A DNA stretch of 5,912 bases from UMGS172 sp045587185 (GTDB lineage Bacteria > Bacillota > Clostridia > Oscillospirales > Acutalibacteraceae), in the NCBI GenBank assembly GCA_045587185.1, contig JAZNBS010000029.1, positions 1-5,912 on the forward strand, read 5' to 3'. Position numbers and translations under genes: made by a program. Under the pieces are notes generated by a model, which did no database searches, was not told where the DNA came from, and worked only from the letters and a program-made list of their open reading frames with translations. Of the stretch, positions 1-5,742 are shown piece after piece. Each line of letters starts with the position of its first letter. Positions within the stretch are counted from its first letter, which is position 1.

Positions 1-230
1 ATGTTGACAGTCTTGACTGGAAAGACACGGCGACGGTCAGCAGTATTGTGACGAGGGTTACAAGCAAGGTGAAACCGGGCAGTATTGTGCTGTTCCACAA
101 TGATGCTGACCATACACCCGAAGCATTGCCGATAATCCTCGAAAAACTGACCGCCGACGGTTACACGTTTGTCAAAGCCGCCGATTTGATTTATAACGAT
201 AACTACGAAATCCTCCACGACGGAACACAA
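1..230 (+). repeat. Direct repeat, copy 1 (deacetylase 3' end)
   Basis: Bases 1-191 align without gaps to 1554-1744, with 16 differences counted by eye. Similarity continues more weakly to about 230/1783, through the Y-x-D-N-Y-x-I-x-H-x-G-x-Q tail. Because the repeat is already present at base 1, its true left limit cannot be seen. It flanks the lipoprotein gene together with copy 2. Confidence 0.9.
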
Positions 231-245
231 AAGAAAAACAAATAA
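3..245 (+). CDS. Polysaccharide deacetylase (NodB/CE4 family), C-terminal part, cut by the window start
   Basis: The reading frame is open from the first bases and ends at TAA 243-245, giving 80 visible residues; the N-terminal catalytic part lies outside the window. It carries two late carbohydrate-esterase-4 motifs: DSLDW (D-x-x-D-W, motif 4, bases 6-20) and LFH (L-x-H, motif 5, bases 90-98) inside GSIVLFHND. Then follow a helix with ALPIILEKL, the strand GYTFVKA and a tail of the form Y-x-D-N-Y-x-I-x-H-x-G-x-Q. Known members remove N-acetyl groups from peptidoglycan or other GlcNAc polymers outside the membrane; the substrate here cannot be told from this fragment. A GTG at 48 would give a 65-residue frame, but it has no ribosome binding site and falls inside the domain, so it is not a start. 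A terminator follows. A near copy of this gene end lies at 1554-1807. Confidence 0.85.
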   Translation, partial: VDSLDWKDTATVSSIVTRVTSKVKPGSIVLFHNDADHTPEALPIILEKLTADGYTFVKAADLIYNDNYEILHDGTQKKNK

Positions 246-248
246 ATA

Positions 249-269
249 GCCTCCCTTTACAAGGGTGGC
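249..269. repeat. Intergenic hairpin, possible dispersed repeat
   Basis: The two arms GCC-T-CCCTT and AAGGG-T-GGC pair around a TAC loop with one T/T mismatch. The hairpin sits directly after the deacetylase stop and just before the terminator. Its CTCCCTT...AAGGG form resembles short palindromic repeats scattered between genes in gut Clostridia; that resemblance is from memory and would need a genome-wide count. It could instead simply be part of the mRNA 3' end structure. Confidence 0.45.
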
Positions 270-272
270 AAG

Positions 273-301
273 AAAAAAAGACGGCGAATGCCGTCTTTTT
301 T
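273..301. terminator. Bidirectional Rho-independent terminator
   Basis: The perfect stem GACGGC (280-285) / GCCGTC (290-295) encloses a GAAT loop. It is preceded by seven A and followed by six T, so an RNA from either strand ends in a U tract. On the + strand it closes the deacetylase gene. On the - strand it would back up the lipoprotein gene's own terminator at 511-543. Confidence 0.88.
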
Positions 302-307
302 GTTTTA

Positions 308-340
308 TTGTAGGGACTTACCGTCCTCGACTGTCCGATA
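308..340. repeat. Degenerate palindrome, possible decayed intergenic repeat
   Basis: The outer arms GGAC (314-317) and GTCC (333-336) pair, with a second CG/CG contact inside, but most inner positions are mismatched. The string TTGTAGGGAC...GTCCGATAAAT looks like a worn copy of a longer palindrome of the kind dispersed in Clostridia genomes. This is weak evidence from one copy. Confidence 0.25.
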
Positions 341-510
341 AATTTAAGCGGTGGCACACAAACACAATGACTTTGGTTTAATGTGTGTGTTTTCTTGTGT
401 GTGATTTTCAAAGATAAAATATTGCTCCTTCCTTTATTCTTTTGAATTGCTCTTACAATGTATTATCTAAATACAGCTTTAGTATGATAGAAAAATATTT
501 TAAAATCAAG
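341..510. other. Intergenic stretch without a recognisable gene
   Basis: This is AT-rich sequence between the repeat remnants and the lipoprotein terminator. It holds GT-rich runs around 381-404 facing a CA-rich run near 353-367, which could pair imperfectly. No reading frame here shows a ribosome binding site or a recognisable protein. A - strand open frame across 172-411 overlaps the deacetylase end and the terminator and looks accidental. Confidence 0.6.
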
Positions 511-543
511 TAAAAAATACTCGGACCGCTTAAAGTCCGAGTA
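511..543 (-). terminator. Rho-independent terminator of the lipoprotein gene
   Basis: The arms TACTCGGAC (518-526) and GTCCGAGTA (535-543) form a perfect 9-bp stem around an 8-base loop. Read on the - strand, the stem is followed by six T (AAAAAA at 512-517 on the + strand). It begins 8 bp past the lipoprotein stop codon. There is no T tract on the + side, so it acts for the - strand only. Confidence 0.9.
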
Positions 544-551
544 GAGATATA

Positions 552-1463
552 TTATTTGCTTTTCCAGTTGGCAATTATATTATAATCCTTTGTTGTGCCT
601 TTAGGAATTGTTACGGTTTTTACGGGGGTTGTTTGTCCGTCATAAGTCCAACCTAAAAAAGTATATCCTGCGATGTTAAGTTCTTGTATTGTAAAAGTAG
701 CCGTATCTACAGAAAAACTATTTGGGACACGAAATACATATTTTTCATACTCGTCAGAAGAAAAATAAATAGAGGATTCGCATATTTCTCCGTTAATAAA
801 TCCTGCATCTTCTTTTATTGCTGCTGAGTAAGTTTCAAAAATCACAACTTTCCCTTTTTCTGGCTCTTTTGATTCAGTAGAGGTAGTATCAAAGGACGGC
901 TTCGGTTTGGAAGCAGTACCACGAACTTCGCTTTCTTTCAATATCCTTGTTGTTACACCATCAAGAACATTTGAATAAGAAATGTAATAACTATACTTAC
1001 CCCATCTCGCAGTTAATGTCATATCTGTTGTTACAGCGTGCCCTGTAAAATTCCATTGTTCACTTTCATTCGCCGCATACCAACCCATAAACTTGTATCC
1101 ATTTCTTTTAGGGTCTTCAGGTTTTGCTACCTTATAATTTTTAGATTTTGCAGTGATTTTTTTATTATCATATCCATAATCAAAGATTACGGTATACTCA
1201 CCTGCAACAACTGTGGGCTTAGGTTCTTCGGTTTTGCTCGGTGTGTTGTTGCTTGGAGTAGTATTACTTGGGGTTGTGTTGGCAGAAGGTGTGCTTGTGG
1301 AATTTTCTTCGCTTGTTGTAGTGCTTTCAGACGAAGTGCCCGTACTGCTAACATCACTTTGAACACTTGTATCTAATTCAGATGATGTATTATTTCCTTT
1401 TTCACAACCAGATAAAGAAAATACCAAAACAAACAATAATAATATAGAAATAATTTTTTTCAT
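552..1463 (-). CDS. Surface lipoprotein with two InlB B-repeat-like (Flg_new) modules
   Basis: The 303-residue product starts with a lipoprotein signal peptide: MKK, a hydrophobic core of about 14 residues, then lipobox LSGC with the acceptor Cys at residue 20. Residues 21-82 are a Ser/Thr/Asn/Pro-rich linker, including three near-identical pentapeptides N-[TN]-T-P-S at 62-76. A first beta module spans about 88-154 (GYKFMGWYAA, later TLTARW) and a second about 247-300 (GYTFLGWTYDG, later NIIANW). These match the G-Y-x-F-x-G-W...W pattern of InlB B-repeats. Such modules occur in cell-surface proteins of Firmicutes and are linked to adhesion or spacing, so the protein is probably membrane-anchored and displayed; no enzymatic motif is visible and the ligand is unknown. 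The ATG at 1463 is chosen because the signal peptide starts there; the GGTG upstream is a weak ribosome binding site. The gene is clearly more AT-rich than the mgl genes and lies between two direct repeats, which suggests it arrived separately. Confidence 0.88.
   Translation of the reverse strand: MKKIISILLLFVLVFSLSGCEKGNNTSSELDTSVQSDVSSTGTSSESTTTSEENSTSTPSANTTPSNTTPSNNTPSKTEEPKPTVVAGEYTVIFDYGYDNKKITAKSKNYKVAKPEDPKRNGYKFMGWYAANESEQWNFTGHAVTTDMTLTARWGKYSYYISYSNVLDGVTTRILKESEVRGTASKPKPSFDTTSTESKEPEKGKVVIFETYSAAIKEDAGFINGEICESSIYFSSDEYEKYVFRVPNSFSVDTATFTIQELNIAGYTFLGWTYDGQTTPVKTVTIPKGTTKDYNIIANWKSK
1236..1280 (-). repeat. Three 15-bp tandem repeats in the lipoprotein linker
   Basis: These bases encode NTTPS, NTTPS, NNTPS (residues 62-76). 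Short in-frame repeats of this kind change number easily, so linker length may vary between strains. Confidence 0.7.
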
Positions 1464-1494
1464 ATAATCACCGCACTAATTTGATTTTTTATGT

Positions 1495-1523
1495 ATTATA
1501 CCACATTAATGTAAAATGCACAA
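1495..1523 (-). promoter_or_regulatory. Probable sigma-A promoter of the lipoprotein gene
   Basis: On the - strand, TATAAT (1500-1495) is a perfect -10 box. It lies 17 bp after TTGTGC (1523-1518), which matches the first three bases of the -35 consensus TTGACA. Transcription would start near 1488, giving a leader of about 25 bases before the ATG at 1463. Confidence 0.65.
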
Positions 1524-1553
1524 GCACTGATTAGAATATTACTTTTGTATCTA

Positions 1554-1783
1554 ATGTTGACAGTCTTGACTGGAAAGACACGGCGACTGTCAGCAGTATT
1601 GTGACGAGGGTTACAGGCAAGGTGAAGCCCGGTAGTATTGTGCTGTTTCACAACGATGCTGACCACACACCCGAAGCGTTACCCATAATCCTTGAAAAAT
1701 TGACCGCCGACGGCTACACCTTCGTCAAAGCCGCCGATTTGATTTACCAGGATAACTATAAAATTGACCATCAAGGTATGCAG
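1554..1783 (+). repeat. Direct repeat, copy 2
   Basis: This is the partner of bases 1-230 in the same orientation. The first 34 bases are identical and only one difference occurs in the first 62. Fifteen further differences fall in the next 129 bases. The two copies enclose about 1.3 kb holding the lipoprotein gene. Confidence 0.9.
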
Positions 1784-1807
1784 ATAAAAAACAATCAATT
1801 TGAATAA
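1554..1807 (+). pseudogene. Headless duplicate of the deacetylase 3' end
   Basis: In frame from 1556, this reads VDSLDWKD, GSIVLFHND and ALPIILEKL, the same late CE4 motifs as the gene end at 3-245, and it stops at TAA 1805-1807. 62 of the first 63 codons encode the same residue as copy 1; the tail differs more but keeps Y-x-D-N-Y-x-I-x-H-x-G-x-Q. The frame is closed upstream by TAG at 1532-1534, so the N-terminal barrel with the early metal-binding motifs is absent. The ATG at 1554 is out of frame. The GTG at 1601 has no ribosome binding site and would give a 68-residue piece lacking half the fold. It is best read as a gene remnant produced by duplication or integration. Expression of a short peptide cannot be excluded but is not supported. 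Confidence 0.8.
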
Positions 1808-1885
1808 TTTTTCAAATTTTTATTTATATCAGAAAATTTGGTACATAATAACCTTGACACAAAACGTATTTTAAGGAGAAGTTTT
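1808..1885 (+). promoter_or_regulatory. mgl operon leader with candidate promoter and ribosome binding site
   Basis: This 78-bp gap must hold the operon promoter unless transcription enters from further upstream. A -10-like CATAAT lies at 1844-1849, but no convincing -35 box is spaced to it. A TTGACA at 1853-1858 has no matching -10 before the gene. AAGGAG (1873-1878) sits 7 bp before the ATG at 1886 and is a strong ribosome binding site. No clear catabolite (cre) site was found by eye. Confidence 0.4.
1813..1840. promoter_or_regulatory. Inverted repeat, candidate operator
   Basis: CAAATTTT (1813-1820) and AAAATTTG (1833-1840) are perfect 8-bp inverted arms with centres 20 bp apart, about two helical turns. 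This spacing would suit a dimeric regulator upstream of mglB. An all-AT stem could also arise by chance in such AT-rich sequence. Confidence 0.3.
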
Positions 1886-2950
1886 ATGAAAAGGTTATTA
1901 TGTTTTTTTGTTGTTTTAACACTTATGTTGTCGTTCGTTGCCTGCGGCGGGGGGTCCAAGAAAAGCGGCGGCGAAATCTCGGTATTCTATTATACCTACA
2001 GTGATACCTACATTTCGGGTGTCCGTGCCGCTCTGGACAAGGCACTTAAAGGCGCAAACCTGAAATTCAATGACTACGATGCCAACGGCAATCAGTCCTC
2101 ACAGACCGAACAGATTGACGTTGCGATTTCAAAAGGCTCGCAGATGTTGGTCGTAAACGTGGTTGACACTGGCTCAAACGATGCGGCGCTTACCATTATA
2201 GATAAAGCCCGTACCGCCAACATCCCCGTGATTTTCTTTAACCGTTCGGTCGAGGAATCGGTTGTAAAGTCTTATGACAAGTGTGTTTTTGTCGGCACCG
2301 ACTATGAAATGGCAGGTCATATGCAAGGACAGATGATAGGTGATTATCTTGTCAAGAACTATGACAAGGTGGACCTTAATAAAGACGGCAAGATAAGTTA
2401 TGTTATGTTTAAAGGTCAGGAAGGCAATATGGAAGCAATCGCCCGAACTCAGTATGCCGTGGAGGATGCCGACAAGGTGCTTAACGCAGCAGGAAAACCC
2501 AAATTGCAGTTCTATGATTCTGCAAACGCCAATAAATACCTAGTTGATCAGGACGGCTTGTGGTCTTCGGCTTCTGCTACCAACTATATGGGTACAATTC
2601 TTGCAAAATACTCAGAGGCCAACAAAAATATGGTCGAACTGGTTATAGCCAATAACGACGAAATGGCAATGGGTGCCGTTTCTGCACTGCAGGGGGCAGG
2701 TTATAACAAAGAGGGTGGCAAAACCATTCCTGTTTTCGGTGTTGATGCAACCTCGGCAGCGCAGACCGCCATTGCCAACGGCTCTATGATTGGCACCATA
2801 AAACAGGATGCCGAGGGTATGGCCAAGGCTATAAACGATATTATCAGTAATTTCAGGGACAACCGTGACAAACTTCACGGCATCAATGCCGATACTACTG
2901 TGGGCGGTTGGCGTGTTAATATTCCTTACTCGGCATATACGAAAGAGTGA
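1886..2950 (+). CDS. mglB: Galactose/glucose-type substrate-binding lipoprotein of an ABC importer
   Basis: This extracellular sugar receptor delivers substrate to the MglA-MglC transporter. It is 354 residues long. The start is ATG 1886 behind AAGGAG; an upstream in-frame start at 1838 would bury the signal peptide. MKRLL, a hydrophobic core and FVAC (Cys20) form a lipoprotein signal, as expected for a Gram-positive binding protein. The rest aligns with E. coli MglB by eye. The EF-hand-like calcium loop is kept (D163-x-N165-x-D167-G-K-I-S171, with distant ligand E251). Also conserved are ligand-pocket residues D40 (E. coli D14), N119 (N91), R187 (R158), W226 (W183), the IANND motif at 254-258 (N211) and D287 (D236). 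Three pocket positions differ: N181 replaces H152, E183 replaces D154 and Q307 replaces N256. The substrate is therefore probably a hexose or related sugar, but exact specificity is uncertain. First gene of the operon; mglA starts 6 bp after its stop. Confidence 0.93.
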   Translation: MKRLLCFFVVLTLMLSFVACGGGSKKSGGEISVFYYTYSDTYISGVRAALDKALKGANLKFNDYDANGNQSSQTEQIDVAISKGSQMLVVNVVDTGSNDAALTIIDKARTANIPVIFFNRSVEESVVKSYDKCVFVGTDYEMAGHMQGQMIGDYLVKNYDKVDLNKDGKISYVMFKGQEGNMEAIARTQYAVEDADKVLNAAGKPKLQFYDSANANKYLVDQDGLWSSASATNYMGTILAKYSEANKNMVELVIANNDEMAMGAVSALQGAGYNKEGGKTIPVFGVDATSAAQTAIANGSMIGTIKQDAEGMAKAINDIISNFRDNRDKLHGINADTTVGGWRVNIPYSAYTKE

Positions 2951-2956
2951 CGCTTG

Positions 2957-4471
2957 ATGGCAGAAAAATTGAAATCTGAGCCGTTGCTTAAAATGGTGGA
3001 TATCGAAAAAAATTTTCCTGGTGTCAGGGCATTGGACAAGGTTTCGTTGACGGTGGAAGGCGGTACGGTTCACGCCCTTATGGGCGAAAACGGCGCGGGC
3101 AAATCTACCTTAATGAAGTGTCTTTTCGGTGTCTATAAAAAGGATGGCGGAAAGGTATTGCTTGAGGGCAAAGAGGTATCTTTCAAAACTTCTAAAGAGG
3201 CTTTGGAAAACGGTGTGGCAATGGTGCATCAGGAACTTAACCAAGCATTGAAACTCACTGTTATGGACAATATGTGGCTCGGACGTTTCCCTTACGTTTC
3301 AAAATTTGTCCCCTTAACGAGTGAGCGAAAAATGTACACTGCTACTAAAAAGATATTCAACGACCTTGGTATCTCAGTCGACCCCAAAGCCAAAATGAGC
3401 ACACTTTCGGTATCTCAACGTCAGATGGTTGAGATTGCCAAGGCGGTATCCTACAACTCCAAAGTAATCGTGTTTGACGAGCCGACATCTTCACTAAATG
3501 ACCGCGAGGCCGAGGTGCTTTTTGGCATTATCAATATGCTTAAAAGTCGCGGTTGCGGTATAATCTACATCTCGCACAAGATGGAAGAAATACTGCGAAT
3601 TTCCGACTATGTTACCGTTATGCGTGACGGAACCTATGTTGCAACAAAGCCCGCAAAAGACCTTACAATGGACGAGATAATACGCCTTATGGTCGGACGT
3701 GAGTTGACTCAGCGTTATCCACACAAGGAGCACAAATTGGGTGACGTGCTTTTGTCGGTTGAAGGGCTGTCGAGCACATATAACCAACTCAAAGATGTGT
3801 CGTTCCAACTTCGAGAGGGCGAGATTTTGGGCGTTGCGGGACTTGACGGTTCGGGCAGAACGGAGTTGCTTGAAAACCTGTTCGGACTGTCAACACGAAG
3901 TGACGGTACGATGGTGCTCAAAGGTCGGCTCATACGCAACCGCAACCCCCGTGAGGCCATAAAAAACGGATTTGCACTGCTGACTGAGGAGCGACGGGCG
4001 ACGGGCATTTTCGGTATACTGAATATCCGTGATAACACGGTTATTTCAAGTCTTAAAAAGCACACTTTGGGGTTATTTTTCTCAAAGCGTAAATCAAAAA
4101 GCAGTACTGAAAACTGTATAAGGTCTTTGAGGGTAAAAACCCCCTCGCAGGAGGCCAAAATACGCAGTCTTTCAGGCGGAAATCAGCAAAAAGTTATACT
4201 GGGCCGTTGGCTTTTGACCAAGCCTGACGTACTGCTTTTGGACGAGCCGACCCGCGGTATCGATGTCGGCGCCAAGTATGAGATATACCAACTTATTTTA
4301 AACCTTGCCGCCGAGGGCAAGGGTGTCTTGATGGTTTCGTCTGAAATGCCTGAACTTTTAGGAATTTCAGATAGAATATTGGTGATGTCGGGCGGTCGTC
4401 TTGCAGGTGAGGTGGTTGCCGCCGAAACCTCTCAGGAAGAGATAATGACATTGGCCACCAAGTATGTATAA
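2957..4471 (+). CDS. mglA: Sugar ABC importer ATP-binding protein with two ATPase domains
   Basis: This cytoplasmic subunit hydrolyses ATP to drive import through MglC. It has 504 residues, the usual length for the MglA/RbsA/AraG class, and two fused nucleotide-binding domains. Domain 1 has Walker A GENGAGKST (43-51), Q-loop Gln92, signature LSVSQRQ (150-156), Walker B VIVFDEP (170-176) and switch His207. Domain 2 has the altered P-loop GLDGSGRTE (295-303, Arg in place of Lys), signature LSGGNQQ (405-411), Walker B VLLLDEP (425-431) and Ser462 where a switch His would be. This asymmetry is normal for the class: domain 1 is expected to be catalytic and domain 2 mainly structural or regulatory. 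ATG 2957 is chosen over the TTG just before it; GAG at 2945-2947 is a modest ribosome binding site inside the end of mglB, so translation is probably coupled to mglB. The mglC ribosome binding site overlaps the stop codon. The symbol is assigned from the mglB-like partner. Confidence 0.95.
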   Translation: MAEKLKSEPLLKMVDIEKNFPGVRALDKVSLTVEGGTVHALMGENGAGKSTLMKCLFGVYKKDGGKVLLEGKEVSFKTSKEALENGVAMVHQELNQALKLTVMDNMWLGRFPYVSKFVPLTSERKMYTATKKIFNDLGISVDPKAKMSTLSVSQRQMVEIAKAVSYNSKVIVFDEPTSSLNDREAEVLFGIINMLKSRGCGIIYISHKMEEILRISDYVTVMRDGTYVATKPAKDLTMDEIIRLMVGRELTQRYPHKEHKLGDVLLSVEGLSSTYNQLKDVSFQLREGEILGVAGLDGSGRTELLENLFGLSTRSDGTMVLKGRLIRNRNPREAIKNGFALLTEERRATGIFGILNIRDNTVISSLKKHTLGLFFSKRKSKSSTENCIRSLRVKTPSQEAKIRSLSGGNQQKVILGRWLLTKPDVLLLDEPTRGIDVGAKYEIYQLILNLAAEGKGVLMVSSEMPELLGISDRILVMSGGRLAGEVVAAETSQEEIMTLATKYV

Positions 4472-4482
4472 GGAGTGACCTT

Positions 4483-5562
4483 ATGGGAGAAGAAAAACTT
4501 TCAGGCGGACTCTGGAGCCGTTTTGCCGAATTCAAAAGGCTGTCGGGCAAGGACAAACGGAGAATAATATCCGACCTGATTTTCAACAACGCAATGTTCA
4601 TAATAATCGCGGTGGCAATAGTGTTTATTGCCGTCCGTGTGCCCGAGTTTCTGTCATTGTCATCGATAATCAATATCGTGTCCTTAACGGCGGCAAGATT
4701 GCCGATAGCATTGGGTGTCGGTGGCGCGATAGTCTTGAGCGGTACCGATATTTCGGCAGGACGAGTAGTGGGACTTACCGCGTGTATTGCGGCATCGCTC
4801 TTGCAGATGACCGACTACCCCAAAAAGATGTTCCCCGACCTGCCTGTATTACCGTTGCTGGTAGTTTTGTTGGCGGTTCTGGCGGTGGGTGCCTTGGTGG
4901 GACTTATCAACGGATTTTTCGTCGCCAAATTCAAACTGCACCCGTTTATCGTAACCCTTTCCACCCAACTTATCGTTTTCGGTGCGGTACTGATGTATCT
5001 TATGATAGGTAACAACAACGGTCAGACTTTGTCGGGTTTAGACCCCAGTTACACCGACTTTGTAAGAGGCACGCTATTCCGTATCGGCGGCGTTGCCGTG
5101 CCGAGGTATGTTTTATATTCGGCAATTCTTACTGTTATAATGTGGTTTGTGTGGAACAAGACCACATTCGGTAAGAATATGTTTGCGGTCGGTTCCAATG
5201 AGGAGGCCGCCAACGTTTCGGGTGTAAATGTTTTCAGAACCATTGTGCTTGTGTTTGTGTTGGCAGGCGTTATGTATGCCATAACAGGCTTTATCGAGGG
5301 TGGACGCATTGCTTCCTGCTCGGCTAACACAGGCCTCAATTACGAGGGTGATGCCATTGCCGCCTGTGTTATCGGCGGTGTTTCGTTTGTTGGCGGCACG
5401 GGAAAGATAAGCGGTATCGTCACAGGTGTATTTTTGTTGCAGTTAATATTTGTTGGTCTGAATTTTCTTTCGGTTTCGGCCAATATGCTGTATATCATCA
5501 AGGGCCTTATCATCCTTACGGCCTGTGCTATTGATATGCGAAAATACCTTGCAAGGAAGTAA
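4483..5562 (+). CDS. mglC: Sugar ABC importer permease
   Basis: This is the membrane channel subunit of the BPD_transp_2 class, expected to work as a homodimer with MglA. It has 359 residues. A charged cytoplasmic N-terminus of about 35 residues is followed by eight to ten hydrophobic segments, near 37-52, 64-85, 122-144, 153-174, 208-224, 252-270, 289-301, 309-328 and 333-350. The family core LSGTDISAGRVVGL (85-98), the LINGFFVAKFKLHPFIVTL stretch (141-159) and the coupling loop GKNMFAVGSNEEAANVSGV (230-248) are plain. The GGRIAS and CVIGGVSFVGGTGKISG motifs near the end match sugar permeases such as MglC, RbsC and XylH. The ATG at 4483 has AAGGAG 7 bp upstream, overlapping the mglA stop. 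Its stop is 3 bp before the next small gene. Confidence 0.95.
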   Translation: MGEEKLSGGLWSRFAEFKRLSGKDKRRIISDLIFNNAMFIIIAVAIVFIAVRVPEFLSLSSIINIVSLTAARLPIALGVGGAIVLSGTDISAGRVVGLTACIAASLLQMTDYPKKMFPDLPVLPLLVVLLAVLAVGALVGLINGFFVAKFKLHPFIVTLSTQLIVFGAVLMYLMIGNNNGQTLSGLDPSYTDFVRGTLFRIGGVAVPRYVLYSAILTVIMWFVWNKTTFGKNMFAVGSNEEAANVSGVNVFRTIVLVFVLAGVMYAITGFIEGGRIASCSANTGLNYEGDAIAACVIGGVSFVGGTGKISGIVTGVFLLQLIFVGLNFLSVSANMLYIIKGLIILTACAIDMRKYLARK

Positions 5563-5565
5563 AAT

Positions 5566-5718
5566 ATGCAGACTGAAAATAAAAACAATTCTAGCAAAAT
5601 TTCGGAAAACGGCGGACTTTACAGCAAGATAAATATGTCGGTCAAAACGGCCGATATAATTATTTCGGTCTTGATTTTCGCCATTGTCGTAACCGTGATA
5701 ATAGCACTTAATATGTAA
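5566..5718 (+). CDS. Small single-pass membrane protein at the end of the mgl operon (unknown)
   Basis: This 50-residue product is not recognised from any characterised family. Residues 1-28 are polar (MQTENKNNSSKISENGG, then LYSKINMSVKTAD around 18-30). Residues about 29-48 are one continuous hydrophobic helix (IIISVLIFAIVVTVIIAL), ending only two residues before the stop. Lysines just before the helix (21 and 27) favour a cytoplasmic N-terminus. The start is well supported: AAGGAAG (5553-5559), lying in the last codons of mglC, is 6 bp before the ATG, and only 3 bp separate the mglC stop from this start. It is therefore almost certainly co-transcribed and translated with the importer. An accessory or regulatory role in the sugar transporter is inferred from position only. 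Nothing in the sequence suggests an enzyme, a toxin partner or a signal-peptidase site. Confidence 0.8.
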   Translation: MQTENKNNSSKISENGGLYSKINMSVKTADIIISVLIFAIVVTVIIALNM

Positions 5719-5742
5719 ACAAAAGCCTTGCAGTATGTTTTT
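5719..5742. other. Operon end without a terminator, up to the IS boundary
   Basis: Only 24 bp lie between the small gene's stop and the first base of the insertion sequence, and they contain no hairpin. The original operon terminator was probably displaced beyond the IS, or never lay this close. Confidence 0.5.

Noticed and set aside
353..404. CA/GT-rich runs as a CRISPR-like or tandem repeat
   Set aside because: There is no regular unit or spacing; it is only low-complexity sequence.
172..411. 79-residue - strand open frame
   Set aside because: It runs antisense through the deacetylase end and a terminator, with no ribosome binding site or recognisable domain.
1038..1376. + strand frame rich in Cys and Arg opposite the lipoprotein gene
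   Set aside because: It is the complement of the Ser/Thr-rich linker and beta module; its composition is a by-product.
1601..1807. A separate 68-residue gene starting at GTG
   Set aside because: No ribosome binding site, and homology to the deacetylase continues upstream of the GTG in the same frame to at least 1556.
1853..1858. TTGACA as the -35 box of the mgl promoter
   Set aside because: No -10 box fits 16-18 bp downstream, where the ribosome binding site already lies.
1838..1885. Upstream in-frame start that would lengthen MglB by 16 residues
   Set aside because: It has no ribosome binding site and would place a polar stretch before the signal peptide; ATG 1886 has AAGGAG at 7 bp.
2612..3073. 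Long - strand open frame across the mglB-mglA junction
   Set aside because: It is antisense to two clear genes with conserved motifs; its length reflects their codon bias.
3715..4158. 147-residue - strand open frame within mglA
   Set aside because: It is antisense to the second ATPase domain and has no start signals or family features.
2957..4471. Missing Walker Lys (Arg301) and switch His (Ser462) in the second ATPase half, as a sign of decay
   Set aside because: Degenerate second nucleotide-binding sites are normal in MglA/RbsA/AraG-type ATPases, and all other motifs are intact.
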